From an uncultured Lachnospiraceae bacterium (GTDB taxonomy: Bacteria > Bacillota > Clostridia > Lachnospirales > Lachnospiraceae): 64,000 nt of DNA. Shown here piece after piece: positions 39,064 through 48,917 of the stretch. The stretch's first letter is position 1. Every line of letters starts with the position of its first letter. A model generated the notes under the pieces. That model was given only the letters and a program-made list of their open reading frames with translations, was not told the origin of the DNA and did not search any database. The stretch is taken from contig CANDAG010000015.1 in assembly GCA_947382625.1 (NCBI GenBank), positions 19,959 through 83,958 of the forward strand. The letters are read 5' to 3'. The position numbers and the translations under genes are program-made.

Positions 39064-41088
39064 ATGGAAAATAAAAAGCTTGCAATGATACTGGCCCTGG
39101 CGAATATCCTCCTGCTTATCGGAATGGCAGGATATCCGGTTCTCAGGGAAAAAATAAATGAATCCAGGAGGCAGGAGATTTTTCTGGAATCAGACCTGGA
39201 GGAAGAGCAGGAGACAGCGGAAGAGGGAAGATCCGGTCTTGCAGGGCCTGACAGCAAAAGGGCGGCAGGAGAGAGCGGAAGGGAATTGCCGGAAATCGTC
39301 CTGGCACTGGAGGGGGAATCAGAAGGATTTAAGGTTTCCCTTTGGCAGGACAGCCAGGGAAGCTGCCTCTTTTTTCTGCCGGGCTTTGCAAAGGGGCAGG
39401 GACTGGTTCTGGAAAGCGCCCCGGGCGGGAGCATCTACATCGGAAACCGGGAAATAAAAGAGGGAGATGTACTGAGGGAAATTGCGGAGGATCATGTCTA
39501 CGAGTTTGTGGCGTTGGATGAAGAGGGGAAAGAGAGCCTGAAGAGTCAGATCATATTTATGTATTCTTCGGTATTGCCTGTACTGTCTTTGTCAACGGAT
39601 TCCGGAAGCATGGAACTGATCGATGAGGATAAAAAGAGCAGTGAAGCGGGGACTGCGGTTTTTTATGACAGAGAAGGGACAGAGCTGTATGCAGGACAGA
39701 CAGAAAGCATCAGGGGAAGAGGAAATTCCACCTGGGGGCTTTCCAAGAAGCCTTATCAGATAAAGCTCTGTGAGGATGCGGAGCTTTTTGGATTTGGAGA
39801 AACATCTTCCTTCAATCTGCTGGCAAACGGATATGACGAGACCCGACTCCGTAATCACATCGCGCTGGAGCTGGCCTCCAGGCTGGGGATGAGCTATGTG
39901 CCGGACGGGCAGATGATCGATCTGTATATCAATGACTGTTATTGGGGAAATTACTATCTGACAGAAAAAGTCCGGGTGGATCAGGGCGGTGTTGCCATCA
40001 GGGATATGGAGAAGCTGACGGAAGCCGTTTACAGCCCGGAAGAGCTTGCGAAGCTTGCACTTCTTGAAAACGAGGACGGTACCAGAAAATGGGCGGAAAC
40101 CGGAATCGGGGAGGAGGATATCACAGGCGGATATCTGTTTGAAAGGGAACTGAAATCCCGCTTCAAGACAGAGATCAGCGGTTTTGTAACAGAGCAGGGA
40201 GACTGTTATACCCTGCAAAGCCCTTTATATGCCTCAAAGGAGCAGGTGGATTATATTGCGGACTTGATGCAGGAATTTCAGGATGCCATAGAGGAGCCGG
40301 GCGGTATCCATCCCTTAACAGGCAGACATTACTCGGAGTATATCGATATGGATTCCTTTATCCAAAAGTATCTGGTGGAGGAGATATCCAAAAATTATGA
40401 CGGCGGCGTTACCAGCAGCTTCTTTTATAAGCCGCAGGATTCCGTGAGTACTAAGATTTTTGCGGGGCCGGTATGGGATTATGATGTGGCCTTCGGCAAC
40501 TGTAATCTGGACAGGATCGCCAGTAATCCTGTAGGGATCACGAAGCTGAACGACCATGTCTATGGCACAGATGTGTTTGTAAGGCTCTATGAAAAAGAGG
40601 ATTTCTATGACCAAATGGTAAAAATGTATGAGGAAAAGGCGCTTCCTTATTTAAATGATCTGCTGGAGGGCGGGATAGATCAGATGACGGCAGAAAGCCG
40701 GCAGTCTGCACGGATGGACAGCCTCAGATGGGAGGAGCTGGAAAACCGCTATCAATATTATGAAGAATATGACAATGATGTCAGATATCTGAAGTATTTT
40801 ATAAAAGAGAGAAGAGACTTTTTGAATAAGGTCTGGCTGGAAGGAGAAAGCTACCATAACATAGCCTTTGTGGTAGATGAAGAGGTGTGGCAGCAGCTTT
40901 GCGTAAAAGACGGGGAAACGCCGGGGCCGGAACCCGTACCCTCCAGATACAGCTCCGGTTCCCTGTTTATGGGGTGGTTTACTGAAAATGGCGTTCCCTA
41001 TGACAGCTATAAGCCGGTTTATGAGGATATGACGTTCTATGCCGCCTGGCAGGAGGTGACTGTAAAGGAAATAACGGAGAGCCCGTGA
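39064..41088 (+). CDS. CotH kinase family surface protein with C-terminal InlB-type repeat
   Basis: A 674-residue protein anchored by an N-terminal membrane helix (about 6-24). Residues 70-170 include an Ig/chitobiase-like part (EVSGGSIYIG-like turns and an EFVALDEEGKES strand). The CotH domain spans about 185-560: ESIRGRGNSTWGLSKKPYQIKL, NLLANGYDETRLRNHIALELASRLG, DLYINDCYWGNYYLTEKV, and KIFAGPVWDYDVAFGN. CotH proteins are atypical protein kinases that phosphorylate spore or surface proteins. The last 50 residues (GSLFMGWFTENGVPYDS...MTFYAAW) match a Listeria-Bacteroides (InlB B) repeat. GGAGCGAAATG at the start sets translation. Confidence 0.88.
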   Translation: MENKKLAMILALANILLLIGMAGYPVLREKINESRRQEIFLESDLEEEQETAEEGRSGLAGPDSKRAAGESGRELPEIVLALEGESEGFKVSLWQDSQGSCLFFLPGFAKGQGLVLESAPGGSIYIGNREIKEGDVLREIAEDHVYEFVALDEEGKESLKSQIIFMYSSVLPVLSLSTDSGSMELIDEDKKSSEAGTAVFYDREGTELYAGQTESIRGRGNSTWGLSKKPYQIKLCEDAELFGFGETSSFNLLANGYDETRLRNHIALELASRLGMSYVPDGQMIDLYINDCYWGNYYLTEKVRVDQGGVAIRDMEKLTEAVYSPEELAKLALLENEDGTRKWAETGIGEEDITGGYLFERELKSRFKTEISGFVTEQGDCYTLQSPLYASKEQVDYIADLMQEFQDAIEEPGGIHPLTGRHYSEYIDMDSFIQKYLVEEISKNYDGGVTSSFFYKPQDSVSTKIFAGPVWDYDVAFGNCNLDRIASNPVGITKLNDHVYGTDVFVRLYEKEDFYDQMVKMYEEKALPYLNDLLEGGIDQMTAESRQSARMDSLRWEELENRYQYYEEYDNDVRYLKYFIKERRDFLNKVWLEGESYHNIAFVVDEEVWQQLCVKDGETPGPEPVPSRYSSGSLFMGWFTENGVPYDSYKPVYEDMTFYAAWQEVTVKEITESP

Positions 41089-41127
41089 GAGTGCCGCCGG
41101 GGTTCCTCATGGGTTCTCCACCCGGCC

Positions 41128-41649
41128 TCAAAGAACCTTGGACAGATATAAATTCAGATCGTCATCATTACGGCATTCCCCGTAAGGCTCGCATACGCTC
41201 CGGCCATACCAGACGCCGGAGCCATCGGGGATATAGCCCCGTTTCACATACATCCGCTGTGCGCTGCCATACCCGCTGTGCAGTCCTACGCCAAGATATA
41301 CCATGTCGCTGTATTTCGATGCAATTTTTTCCGCCACGTCCATAAGCTTATTCCCGATGCCGCGTCTGCGGAATTTTTCCAGAACACCAAAATCCACAAT
41401 CTCAGGATATCCCTTATGGGCAAAGGCGCCCCAGGGGGAATCGGGATACACATTGACATAGCCGGCAGCCTGCCCATGGTATTCGGCAACCAGCGCCACA
41501 GAGCCCATTTCTTTCCGGTGCCTTAAGCGCATTTCATATTTATCTGCGGAGGCGTTCCAGCCCTGGGCAATCTCCCCGGCAACGATGACAGGAATGTCCT
41601 CCGGCGCAAGGTCTCGTATTTTTATTTCATTGTCTTCGTAATAGATCAT
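41128..41649 (-). CDS. GNAT family N-acetyltransferase
   Basis: A 173-residue acetyltransferase starting MIYYEDNEIKIRDLAPEDIP behind GAGGTGG; the longer frame to 41715 lacks a ribosome binding site. The acetyl-CoA binding loop is VLEKFRRRGIGNKLMDVAEK, preceded by the beta4 strand EIVDFGV and followed by VYLGVGLHSGYGSAQRMYVKRGYIPDGSGVWY. This subgroup resembles other Lachnospiraceae GNAT proteins of unknown acceptor. The gene converges on cotH, with 39 bases between stops. Confidence 0.87.
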   Translation of the reverse strand: MIYYEDNEIKIRDLAPEDIPVIVAGEIAQGWNASADKYEMRLRHRKEMGSVALVAEYHGQAAGYVNVYPDSPWGAFAHKGYPEIVDFGVLEKFRRRGIGNKLMDVAEKIASKYSDMVYLGVGLHSGYGSAQRMYVKRGYIPDGSGVWYGRSVCEPYGECRNDDDLNLYLSKVL

Positions 41650-41763
41650 AATGCCACCTCTGCTATCCAAATTTGTCCTGTTTCTCATGATAATATAAGA
41701 GCTTTGTTTTGGCAACTCCCCTGGCGTCTTTCTCTCTGACTCAAAGACCCCGAAATTTTTTCA

Positions 41764-41792
41764 TTGACTTTCCCACCCGCATATGATATAAA
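41764..41792 (+). promoter_or_regulatory. promoter of the trpB2 T-box leader
   Basis: TTGACT (41764-41769), a 17-base spacer and TATAAA (41787-41792). Confidence 0.7.
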
Positions 41793-41799
41793 GATAACC

Positions 41800-42066
41800 A
41801 TAAACCGTTGAGGAAGAGTAAGTACTTTGGTTACTCCTTATCACAGAGAGCCGCGGCAGGTGGGAAGCGGTATAGGGAAACGGAAGGAATGGACTTCGGA
41901 GGGCGAGTCGAAAGTATCAGTAGACGAGACGGAGAGGAAACTTCGTTACCAAATCAGGCATATGATAGTATGCAATGAGCGGACGTAATATTACGTCAAG
42001 CCGGGTGGCACCGCAGGAGATGATACTCTTGTCCCAGCATTGGATTGGGATGGGAGTTTTTTTATG
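41800..42066 (+). promoter_or_regulatory. T-box riboswitch upstream of trpB2, specifier TGG (Trp)
   Basis: Stem I contains the AGTAAGTA-type S-turn side near 41816 and GAGAGCCGCGG distal parts. The specifier loop reads GGAA-TGG-A, with TGG at 41890-41892, the tryptophan codon. The T-box motif GGGTGGCACCGC (42003-42014) is canonical. The terminator pairs ACTC.TTGTCCCAG with TTGGGATGGGAGT (about 42025-42056), followed by a long T-run. It couples trpB2 expression to uncharged tRNA-Trp. Confidence 0.92.
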
Positions 42067-42125
42067 TATATAAGAATGCTTTCAACCAATCGATATAAAA
42101 ATCATGCAAAATGGAGGAATCAAAC

Positions 42126-43520
42126 ATGAGCACAGAGAAAAAAGATCAAATCCCTTACAAGATTTACCTGGAAGAAAAGGAGATGCCTACCAGCTGGTAT
42201 AATGTGCGGGCTGATATGAAAAATAAACCCGCTCCTCTTTTAAACCCGGGAACCTTACAGCCCTTAACCTTCGAGGAAATGCGGGGGATTTTCTGCGATG
42301 AGCTGTGCAGACAGGAGCTTGACGATACCACCGCCTATTTCGAGATTCCGGAGGAGATCAGGAAGTTTTATAAGATGTACCGTCCGTCACCGTTGGTACG
42401 TGCTTACTGTCTGGAAGAAAAATTGCAGACGCCGGCAAAGATTTACTATAAATTCGAAGGAAATAATACCAGCGGAAGTCATAAATTAAATTCTGCCATT
42501 GCTCAGGCTTATTATGCTAAGAATCAGGGGCTGAAGGGTGTGACCACAGAAACGGGAGCAGGACAGTGGGGAACTGCACTGTCCATGGCCTGCGCATACT
42601 TAGGGCTTGACTGCCAGGTGTATATGGTGAAGTGTTCTTATGAGCAGAAGCCCTTCCGCAGGGAGGTAATGCGGACTTACGGGGCAAACGTGACCCCTTC
42701 TCCTTCCAATACTACCCAGGTGGGCCGAAAGATCCTGGAGGAGTTCCCCGGAACCACAGGAAGCCTTGGCTGTGCTATTTCAGAGGCGGTAGAGGCAGCT
42801 ACCTCCCAGGAGGGCTACCGTTATGTGCTTGGCTCCGTGCTTTCCCAGGTTCTGCTCCATCAGTCGGTGATCGGTCTGGAGGCAAAGGCAGCCATGGATA
42901 AGTATGGGATCAAGCCGGATGTGATCATCGGTTGTGCCGGCGGCGGGTCCAACTTAGGAGGACTGATTTCCCCGTTTATGGGAGAAAAATTAAGAGGAGA
43001 AGCGGATTATCGTATTGTTGCGGTAGAGCCTGCCTCCTGTCCCAGCCTTACCAGAGGAAAATACGTTTACGATTTCTGCGATACCGGAAAGGTTTGTCCT
43101 CTTGCGAAGATGTATACCTTAGGCAGCGGATTCATTCCGGCTCCCAACCATGCAGGCGGACTTCGCTATCACGGCATGAGCTCCGTGCTGTCCCAGCTTT
43201 ATGCGGATGGTTATATGGAGGCGGTGAGCGTGGAGCAGACCGCAGTATTCAAGGCAGCAGAGGAATTTGCAAGAGTGGAAGGGATCCTGCCCGCTCCGGA
43301 AAGCTCCCATGCCATCAAGGCGGCCATGGATGAAGCGCTTAAATGCAAAGAAACGGGTGAGGAAAAAACCATTCTCTTTGGCCTTACGGGAACCGGATAT
43401 TTTGATATGGTTGCTTATGAGCGTTACAATAACGGAGAGATGGTGGATTATGTTCCTACGGATGAAGAGCTTGCAAAGGGATTTGCAGGAATTCCCAAAG
43501 TTCCGGGAAATGAGATTTAA
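42126..43520 (+). CDS. trpB: TrpB2-type tryptophan synthase beta subunit (TrpB-like PLP enzyme)
   Basis: A 464-residue PLP enzyme; indole plus serine give tryptophan. Features: RPSPLVRAYCLEEKL, the PLP lysine in NTSGSHKLNSAIAQAYYAK, TETGAGQWGTALSMACAYLG, the glycine-rich phosphate loop GCAGGGSNLGGL, and PAPNHAGGLRYHGMSS, which mark the TrpB2 branch. No trpA lies nearby, as is common for TrpB2, which may act alone to salvage indole. Start is at 42126 behind TGGAGG; the longer frame to 42111 lacks this spacing. Trp T-box control supports a true tryptophan role. Confidence 0.9.
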   Translation: MSTEKKDQIPYKIYLEEKEMPTSWYNVRADMKNKPAPLLNPGTLQPLTFEEMRGIFCDELCRQELDDTTAYFEIPEEIRKFYKMYRPSPLVRAYCLEEKLQTPAKIYYKFEGNNTSGSHKLNSAIAQAYYAKNQGLKGVTTETGAGQWGTALSMACAYLGLDCQVYMVKCSYEQKPFRREVMRTYGANVTPSPSNTTQVGRKILEEFPGTTGSLGCAISEAVEAATSQEGYRYVLGSVLSQVLLHQSVIGLEAKAAMDKYGIKPDVIIGCAGGGSNLGGLISPFMGEKLRGEADYRIVAVEPASCPSLTRGKYVYDFCDTGKVCPLAKMYTLGSGFIPAPNHAGGLRYHGMSSVLSQLYADGYMEAVSVEQTAVFKAAEEFARVEGILPAPESSHAIKAAMDEALKCKETGEEKTILFGLTGTGYFDMVAYERYNNGEMVDYVPTDEELAKGFAGIPKVPGNEI

Positions 43521-43569
43521 AGTGAGACAGTAATGAATAGCAAACGTTGGCATATAAAGCGTGTCGGCG

Positions 43570-43712
43570 GTAACTATTCAGCCAGGACTTTGCACTTGCT
43601 GCAAAGTCCGTGATAAAGCGTAAATTAAGCCAAGAGTGAATCTGCCCCTCGCCGCAGGCGACTTTAAATGGGCAGATTCAAGTGACTATGAAGCCGAAGG
43701 CTGAATAGTTAC
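43570..43712 (+). repeat. full-length family B repeat (143 bp, MITE-like)
   Basis: Perfect 14-bp terminal inverted repeats GTAACTATTCAGCC (43570-43583) and GGCTGAATAGTTAC (43699-43712). Inside lie a perfect hairpin GGACTTTGCA/TGCAAAGTCC (43585-43609) and GAATCTGCCC/GGGCAGATTC (43638-43679) with an inner CGCCGCAGGCG. It has no coding capacity, and no target-site duplication was recognised. It fills most of the trpB2-secA gap. Confidence 0.85.
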
Positions 43713-43740
43713 TGTCGGCGTTTGCTTTTTCAGATAGTAG

Positions 43741-43769
43741 TTGAATCCCTCCGGCAAATCTGTTAGAAT
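43741..43769 (+). promoter_or_regulatory. promoter of secA
   Basis: TTGAAT (43741-43746), a 17-base spacer and TAGAAT (43764-43769), 47 bases before the secA start. Confidence 0.6.
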
Positions 43770-43815
43770 AAAGCTTAAAGTTTTTTGAGAAGGGCTTAAA
43801 GTGTGGAGGATTCAA

Positions 43816-46389
43816 ATGAATATAATCCAAAAGGTATTCGGCACTCACAGTGAAAGAGAATTAAAGCGCATTGAAGGAACGGTGAAGCAGATTGAGGATC
43901 TGCGGCCTTCCATGCAGGCATTGTCAGATACGGAGCTTGCGGCGAAAACCGAAGAATTTAAGAAGCGATTGACAGAAGGGGAAACCTTGGATGACCTGCT
44001 CCCGGAAGCCTTTGCCGTGACAAGGGAGGCGGCCCGCCGGGTGCTCAATACGGAGCATTACAGGGTACAGCTGATCGGCGGTATTATTCTGCACCAGGGG
44101 CGTATCGCCGAAATGAAGACCGGTGAAGGAAAGACCCAGGTGGCAACCCTTCCGGCTTATCTTAATGCCCTGGAAGGAAAGGGAGTATGCGTGGTTACCG
44201 TCAATGATTATCTGGCGAAACGTGACTCTGAGTGGATGGGCGAGATTTATAAATTCCTTGGCCTTACGGTAGGCGTTGTTTTAAACAGTATGAAGTCAGA
44301 TGAGAGAAGACAGGCCTATGCCTGTGACATTACCTATGTCACCAACAATGAGCTGGGCTTCGATTATCTGCGAGATAACATGGTGATCTATAAGGAGCAG
44401 CTGGTGCTCCGTCCTTTGCATTATGCCATCATTGATGAGGTGGACTCGGTGCTGATCGACGAGGCCAGGACCCCCCTTATCATATCCGGGCAGAGCGGTA
44501 AATCAACCAGACTTTACGAGGTGTGCGATGTGCTTGCCAAGCAGATGAAGCGGGGCGAGGATATGCAGGAGCTTACCAAGATGGACGCCATCATGGGAGT
44601 GGAGCGGGAGGAAACGGGAGATTTTATCGTCAACGAAAAGGACAAGGTGGTGAACCTTACCGCCCAGGGCGTTGAAAAGGTAGAAAAATTCTTCCAGATA
44701 GAAAACCTTGCGGATCCTGAAAATATTGAGATCCAGCATAATATCATACTGGCCCTTCGGGCAAACAATCTGATGTTCCGTGACCAGGATTATGTGGTGA
44801 AGGACGAGCAGGTACTGATCGTGGATGAATTCACGGGACGTATCATGCCGGGAAGACGTTATTCCGACGGTCTCCATCAGGCCATCGAGGCCAAAGAGCA
44901 TGTGAAGGTAAAAAGAGAAAGCAAAACCTTAGCGACGATCACCTTTCAGAACTTTTTTAATAAATTCGAAAAGAAAGCCGGCATGACCGGTACCGCCCTT
45001 ACAGAGGAGAGAGAATTCCGGGATATTTACGGCATGGATGTTATTGAAATACCCACCAACAAGCCGGTTGCCAGGAAGGATCTTCAGGATGCGGTTTATA
45101 AGACCAGGAAAGAAAAGCTCCACGCCATTGTGGAGGCAGTGAAGGAATCCCATGCCAAGGGCCAGCCTGTATTGGTGGGAACCATCACCATCGAGGCATC
45201 GGAGGAGCTGAGCAGGCTTTTGACCAAGCAGGGGATCCAGCATAAGGTGTTGAATGCCAAATTCCATGAGTTGGAGGCGGAAATCGTGGCGGACGCAGGT
45301 GTCCACGGCGCCGTTACCATTGCCACCAATATGGCAGGGCGTGGTACGGATATCAAGTTAGATGACCTCTCCAGACAGGCCGGGGGCCTTAAGATCATAG
45401 GTACCGAGCGCCATGAATCCAGACGTATTGATAATCAGCTCCGGGGACGTTCCGGACGTCAGGGCGATCCGGGCGAATCCAAATTTTATATTTCGCTGGA
45501 AGACGATCTGATGCGGCTGTTCGGATCCGAGCGTCTGATCAATATGTTTAATGCTCTGGGTATCCCCGAAAATCAGGAAATCGAACATAAGATGCTGAGC
45601 AATGCCATCGAAAATGCCCAGAAAAAGATAGAGAACAACAACTACGGCATCCGTAAGAACCTGCTTGAATATGACCAGGTCATGAATGAGCAGAGAGAGA
45701 TCATCTATGAAGAAAGACGCCGGGTCTTAAACGGCGAGAGCATGCGGGATGCTATTTATAAGATGATCACGGATATTGTTGAGAATGAAGTAGATACCGT
45801 GATCGGTGATGATACGGACTATGATGACTGGAATCTGGAGGAGCTGAATACCTTATTGCTTCCTACCATTCCTTTACGTCCTGTTAACCGGGGGCGCATC
45901 AATACCCCTAAGAAAAATGCCCTGAAGCAGCAGCTAAAGGAAGAGGCTGTGAAGCTTTATGAGGCAAAGGAAGCGGAATTCCCCGAGACAGAAGCTATCC
46001 GCGAGCTGGAGCGCGTGATCCTGCTTAAGGTGATCGACCGCAAATGGATGGATCACATTGATGATATGGATCAGCTCCGTCAGGGCGTGGGCCTGCAGGC
46101 TTATGGTCAGAGAGATCCGTTGGTGGAATACAAGCTCAGCGGCTTCGAGATGTTTGATGAGATGACCCAGAATATCTGCGAGGAGACGGTGAGAGTCCTG
46201 TTCCATGTAAGAGTAGAACAGAAGGTGGAGAGAGAGCAGGTGGCCAAGGTGACAGGCACCAACAAGGATGATTCTTTGGCCAAGGCTCCGGTGAAGCGTG
46301 CCGCCACCAAGATCTATCCCAACGATCCCTGCCCTTGTGGAAGCGGGAAGAAGTATAAGCAGTGTCATGGAAGAAAAGGCGCAGTATAG
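43816..46389 (+). CDS. secA: preprotein translocase motor SecA
   Basis: An 857-residue ATPase driving protein export through SecYEG. The DEAD motor has Walker A in [19 protein letters not shown] and the DEVD-type Walker B in [18 protein letters not shown]; helicase region 2 shows GRGTDIKL and [11 protein letters not shown]. The C-terminus carries the zinc/SecB-binding motif [14 protein letters not shown]. Length is typical for Clostridia. The ATG at 43816 has GGAGG 7 bases upstream; the GTG-start extension to 43801 is less likely. prfB follows 93 bases later, a common pairing in Firmicutes. Confidence 0.97.
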   Translation: MNIIQKVFGTHSERELKRIEGTVKQIEDLRPSMQALSDTELAAKTEEFKKRLTEGETLDDLLPEAFAVTREAARRVLNTEHYRVQLIGGIILHQGRIAEMKTGEGKTQVATLPAYLNALEGKGVCVVTVNDYLAKRDSEWMGEIYKFLGLTVGVVLNSMKSDERRQAYACDITYVTNNELGFDYLRDNMVIYKEQLVLRPLHYAIIDEVDSVLIDEARTPLIISGQSGKSTRLYEVCDVLAKQMKRGEDMQELTKMDAIMGVEREETGDFIVNEKDKVVNLTAQGVEKVEKFFQIENLADPENIEIQHNIILALRANNLMFRDQDYVVKDEQVLIVDEFTGRIMPGRRYSDGLHQAIEAKEHVKVKRESKTLATITFQNFFNKFEKKAGMTGTALTEEREFRDIYGMDVIEIPTNKPVARKDLQDAVYKTRKEKLHAIVEAVKESHAKGQPVLVGTITIEASEELSRLLTKQGIQHKVLNAKFHELEAEIVADAGVHGAVTIATNMAGRGTDIKLDDLSRQAGGLKIIGTERHESRRIDNQLRGRSGRQGDPGESKFYISLEDDLMRLFGSERLINMFNALGIPENQEIEHKMLSNAIENAQKKIENNNYGIRKNLLEYDQVMNEQREIIYEERRRVLNGESMRDAIYKMITDIVENEVDTVIGDDTDYDDWNLEELNTLLLPTIPLRPVNRGRINTPKKNALKQQLKEEAVKLYEAKEAEFPETEAIRELERVILLKVIDRKWMDHIDDMDQLRQGVGLQAYGQRDPLVEYKLSGFEMFDEMTQNICEETVRVLFHVRVEQKVEREQVAKVTGTNKDDSLAKAPVKRAATKIYPNDPCPCGSGKKYKQCHGRKGAV

Positions 46390-46482
46390 CAATGATTTGT
46401 TTCCGCGAATTATTGTCGGGAGTGTGTTGTATGGCAGCAGTTCCCTTAAATAAAAATATAAAAAAGAAAGAGGTGACGCAAG

Positions 46483-47602
46483 GTGGTAGAATTAGACCAG
46501 ATGAAGTCTGAGCTTCAGACTTACAAGAGCCCTTTAGCGGAAGTGAGGGATTCACTTTGACTTAGCAAATAAGTCAAAGAAGATTGAAGAGCTGGAAATG
46601 GAAATGGAGGCGCCGGGCTTTTGGGACGATCCGGATATTTCCAACCAGAAGATGAAAGAACTTAAGAATCTGAAGGATACGGTAGAGACGGTAGAGGGGT
46701 TGGAATCTCAGTATGAGGATATTGAGATGCTGATCGAAATGGGTTATGAGGAAGAAGATGCCTCCCTTGTGGAGGATATCCGCAAGGAACTGAATGAATT
46801 TGTGACTTCCTTTGAAGAGATCCGGGTAAGCGCCCTTCTTTCGGATGAATATGACAGCAACGGGGCAATCCTGAAGCTGAATGCAGGAGCGGGAGGTACG
46901 GAGAGCTGCGACTGGTGTTCCATGCTTTACCGTATGTATACCAGATGGGCAGAGCGGAAGGGCTTTGCCGTTGAGGTACTGGATTATCTGGACGGAGATG
47001 AGGCAGGGATCAAGTCGGTTACCTTTCAGGTCAACGGCATCAATGCCTACGGTTATCTGAAGTCCGAAAAGGGTGTACACAGACTGGTGCGTATTTCGCC
47101 TTTCAATGCACAGGGAAAGCGCCAGACCTCATTTGTATCCCTGGATGTGATGCCTGATATTGAGGAAGATCTGGACGTGGAGATCAACGAGGAAGATCTG
47201 CGTATCGATACCTATCGAAGCAGCGGTGCAGGAGGACAGCACATCAACAAGACCTCCTCAGCCATCCGGATCACTCACCTTCCTACCGGAATCGTGGTGC
47301 AGTGCCAGAATGAACGTTCTCAGTTCCAGAATAAGGATAAGGCCATGCAGATGCTGAAGGCGAAGCTTTATATGTTGAAAAAAGAAGCGAATGCCGAAAA
47401 GCTTTCGGACATCCGCGGGGAAGTAAAGGAGATTGGCTGGGGCAACCAGATCCGGTCTTATGTGATGCAGCCATATACTATGGTAAAGGATCACAGAACC
47501 AATGCAGAAACAGGAAATGTGGATGCAGTGATGGATGGAGCCATCGATCCCTTCATCAATGCTTATCTGAAATGGATCAGTATAAAAGAGCCGTCAAATT
47601 AA
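46483..47602 (+). CDS. prfB: peptide chain release factor 2 with programmed +1 frameshift
   Basis: RF2 recognises UAA and UGA. Translation starts at GTG 46483 (GAGGTG 7 bases upstream) and meets an in-frame TGA at 46558-46560 after 25 codons; CTT-TGA-C is the classic slip site, and reading continues from GAC at 46559, giving join(46483..46557,46559..47602). An AGGG Shine-Dalgarno-like stimulator precedes the slip. The body shows the GGQ motif in RSSGAGGQHINKTSSAIRITHLPTGI and the SPF-type anticodon region RISPFNAQGKRQTSF. Termination at the TGA is self-limiting when RF2 is abundant. Confidence 0.97.
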
Positions 47603-47616
47603 TGACGGCTCTTTTT
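47584..47616. terminator. bidirectional terminator between prfB and the DUF975 gene
   Basis: AAAAGAGCCGTCA (47584-47596) pairs with TGACGGCTCTTTT (47603-47615), plus a T-run. It overlaps the last codons of both convergent genes, whose stop codons overlap by 4 bases. Confidence 0.9.
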
Positions 47617-48360
47617 GATCAGGTCAAGATAAAAATTTGCTGATGTGGCGTCCATATATGGCAGCAGCCATAGGATCCCGATCCCACAGGAAAACATACT
47701 GAGCATCAGTAAGGGGAAGAAGGACAGCTGGATATAGAACAGCCTTCCCTTATGCCCTTTCATGAGCCGGATGCTCATTTGCACCAATTGAGGCCCGGAG
47801 TATTCCGGAAAATCCAGCATCAGATAGTAGGCCTGGGAAAGAAGGAGCCTTACATAAACTGTGATGATAACGCCTGCCACATAAAAAACGGTGTACAGCA
47901 GGAATAAAGAGGCATTGGAACCGGTGTCTACGGAAGGATATCCCACCAAAAGGCCGGCCGCAGAGGGAGCCATTAAGCTGCTCACGATCATGGCAGGCAG
48001 AGAGCTCAGGACGGAAACGGCAGCCAGGATGGCCTGGATGTGGAGTACCTTCGACTGATCTCCCTGAAAGCAGTGAAACAGATCGCTCACCGCAGGAATC
48101 TGTCCGCAGGCCACCTTTAAATAAATAAAGGATTCTCCGGCAATGAAAAATCCCCCTAAAAGCGTGATCAGAAAAGAGGCGATACAATATATGATAACAC
48201 TTCCGATAGAATTAGTCCCGATGATCGTGGTGGTGATCCAGTTTATCGGAACCACACACAAAAAGTGCAGAAGATAAGCGCCGATCAGGGTTCCGTATTT
48301 CCCGAGTAACTGCCCTCTGGCCAGAGACTTCAGGCTGGCAGAAGATAAAAACTGATCCAT
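47599..48360 (-). CDS. DUF975 family membrane protein
   Basis: A 253-residue integral membrane protein starting MDQFLSSASLKSLARGQLLGKYGTLIGAYLLHF, the family's usual 'ARGQLKGNWG' type opening. There are about five or six hydrophobic segments, and SQAYYLMLDFPEYSGPQLVQMSIRLMKGHKGRLFYIQLSFFPLL is the conserved central part. Function unknown. AAAGGAG lies 10 bases before the ATG. It leads a minus-strand cluster convergent with prfB; the spacing to 48383 is 22 bases. Confidence 0.85.
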   Translation of the reverse strand: MDQFLSSASLKSLARGQLLGKYGTLIGAYLLHFLCVVPINWITTTIIGTNSIGSVIIYCIASFLITLLGGFFIAGESFIYLKVACGQIPAVSDLFHCFQGDQSKVLHIQAILAAVSVLSSLPAMIVSSLMAPSAAGLLVGYPSVDTGSNASLFLLYTVFYVAGVIITVYVRLLLSQAYYLMLDFPEYSGPQLVQMSIRLMKGHKGRLFYIQLSFFPLLMLSMFSCGIGILWLLPYMDATSANFYLDLIKKSRH

Positions 48361-48382
48361 AATCTATAAACTCCTTTGCCGG

Positions 48383-48898
48383 TTATACCGCCAGATCCAG
48401 ATTGCTTCCAATCAGGGAAATGGCGTCCTGGCTCTTTTTATTTTGGGTGTAAGGGTTGCTTTCGTCTGAATATTTAATCTGTGTAGAGGTAGTGCCGCCG
48501 GCTACATAGCTTCGCCCGCATTCAGGACAGATCGCCGATTTCAGAGAAACATTGGCAGAAAGTACCTTTCCGTTATTTTGGGCGGCTTTGGAATAGGCGT
48601 TGGCCACATGCTCCTGTTCATGGGCTCTGACTCTGGAGGCAGAAGCCGCAGGAGAAATGTGGGCTGCCGACTTAAAGGAAACCATCTCGTCGGAGCCGTC
48701 CTGATATTTACGGTTTTTGCAGGTCTCACACTCCGCCGGAGAGGACTTGCGTCCGGGCGAGACCTTCGTGGATTCCCCAGGATTGACAATGACCTTTCCG
48801 CTCTCAGACCCGGCATTTATCCGGCTGCTGTTTCCGGCATAATAGCTGTTTATATAAGGATTTCCATATCCAAAGCTTCCTGTGATCACATTGCTCAT
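48383..48898 (-). CDS. putative zinc metallopeptidase-like protein (SprA-related, HEQEH)
   Basis: A 171-residue protein without a clear signal peptide. The N-terminus is Ser/Asn/Tyr-rich (GSFGYGNPYINSYYAGNSS). It then has ECETCKNRKYQDGSDE (a CxxC pair) and, after a spacer, ASRVRAHEQEHVANAYSKAA, an HExxH zinc-hydrolase signature, followed by CPECGRSYVAGG with a second CxxC. The VRAHEQ.H pattern recalls the SprA family of gammaproteobacteria. Protease activity is unproven, and no third ligand could be assigned. It shares a direction with the DUF975 and 48918 genes. Confidence 0.7.
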   Translation of the reverse strand: MSNVITGSFGYGNPYINSYYAGNSSRINAGSESGKVIVNPGESTKVSPGRKSSPAECETCKNRKYQDGSDEMVSFKSAAHISPAASASRVRAHEQEHVANAYSKAAQNNGKVLSANVSLKSAICPECGRSYVAGGTTSTQIKYSDESNPYTQNKKSQDAISLIGSNLDLAV

Positions 48899-48917
48899 AA
48901 AATATCCTGCCTTTCAT

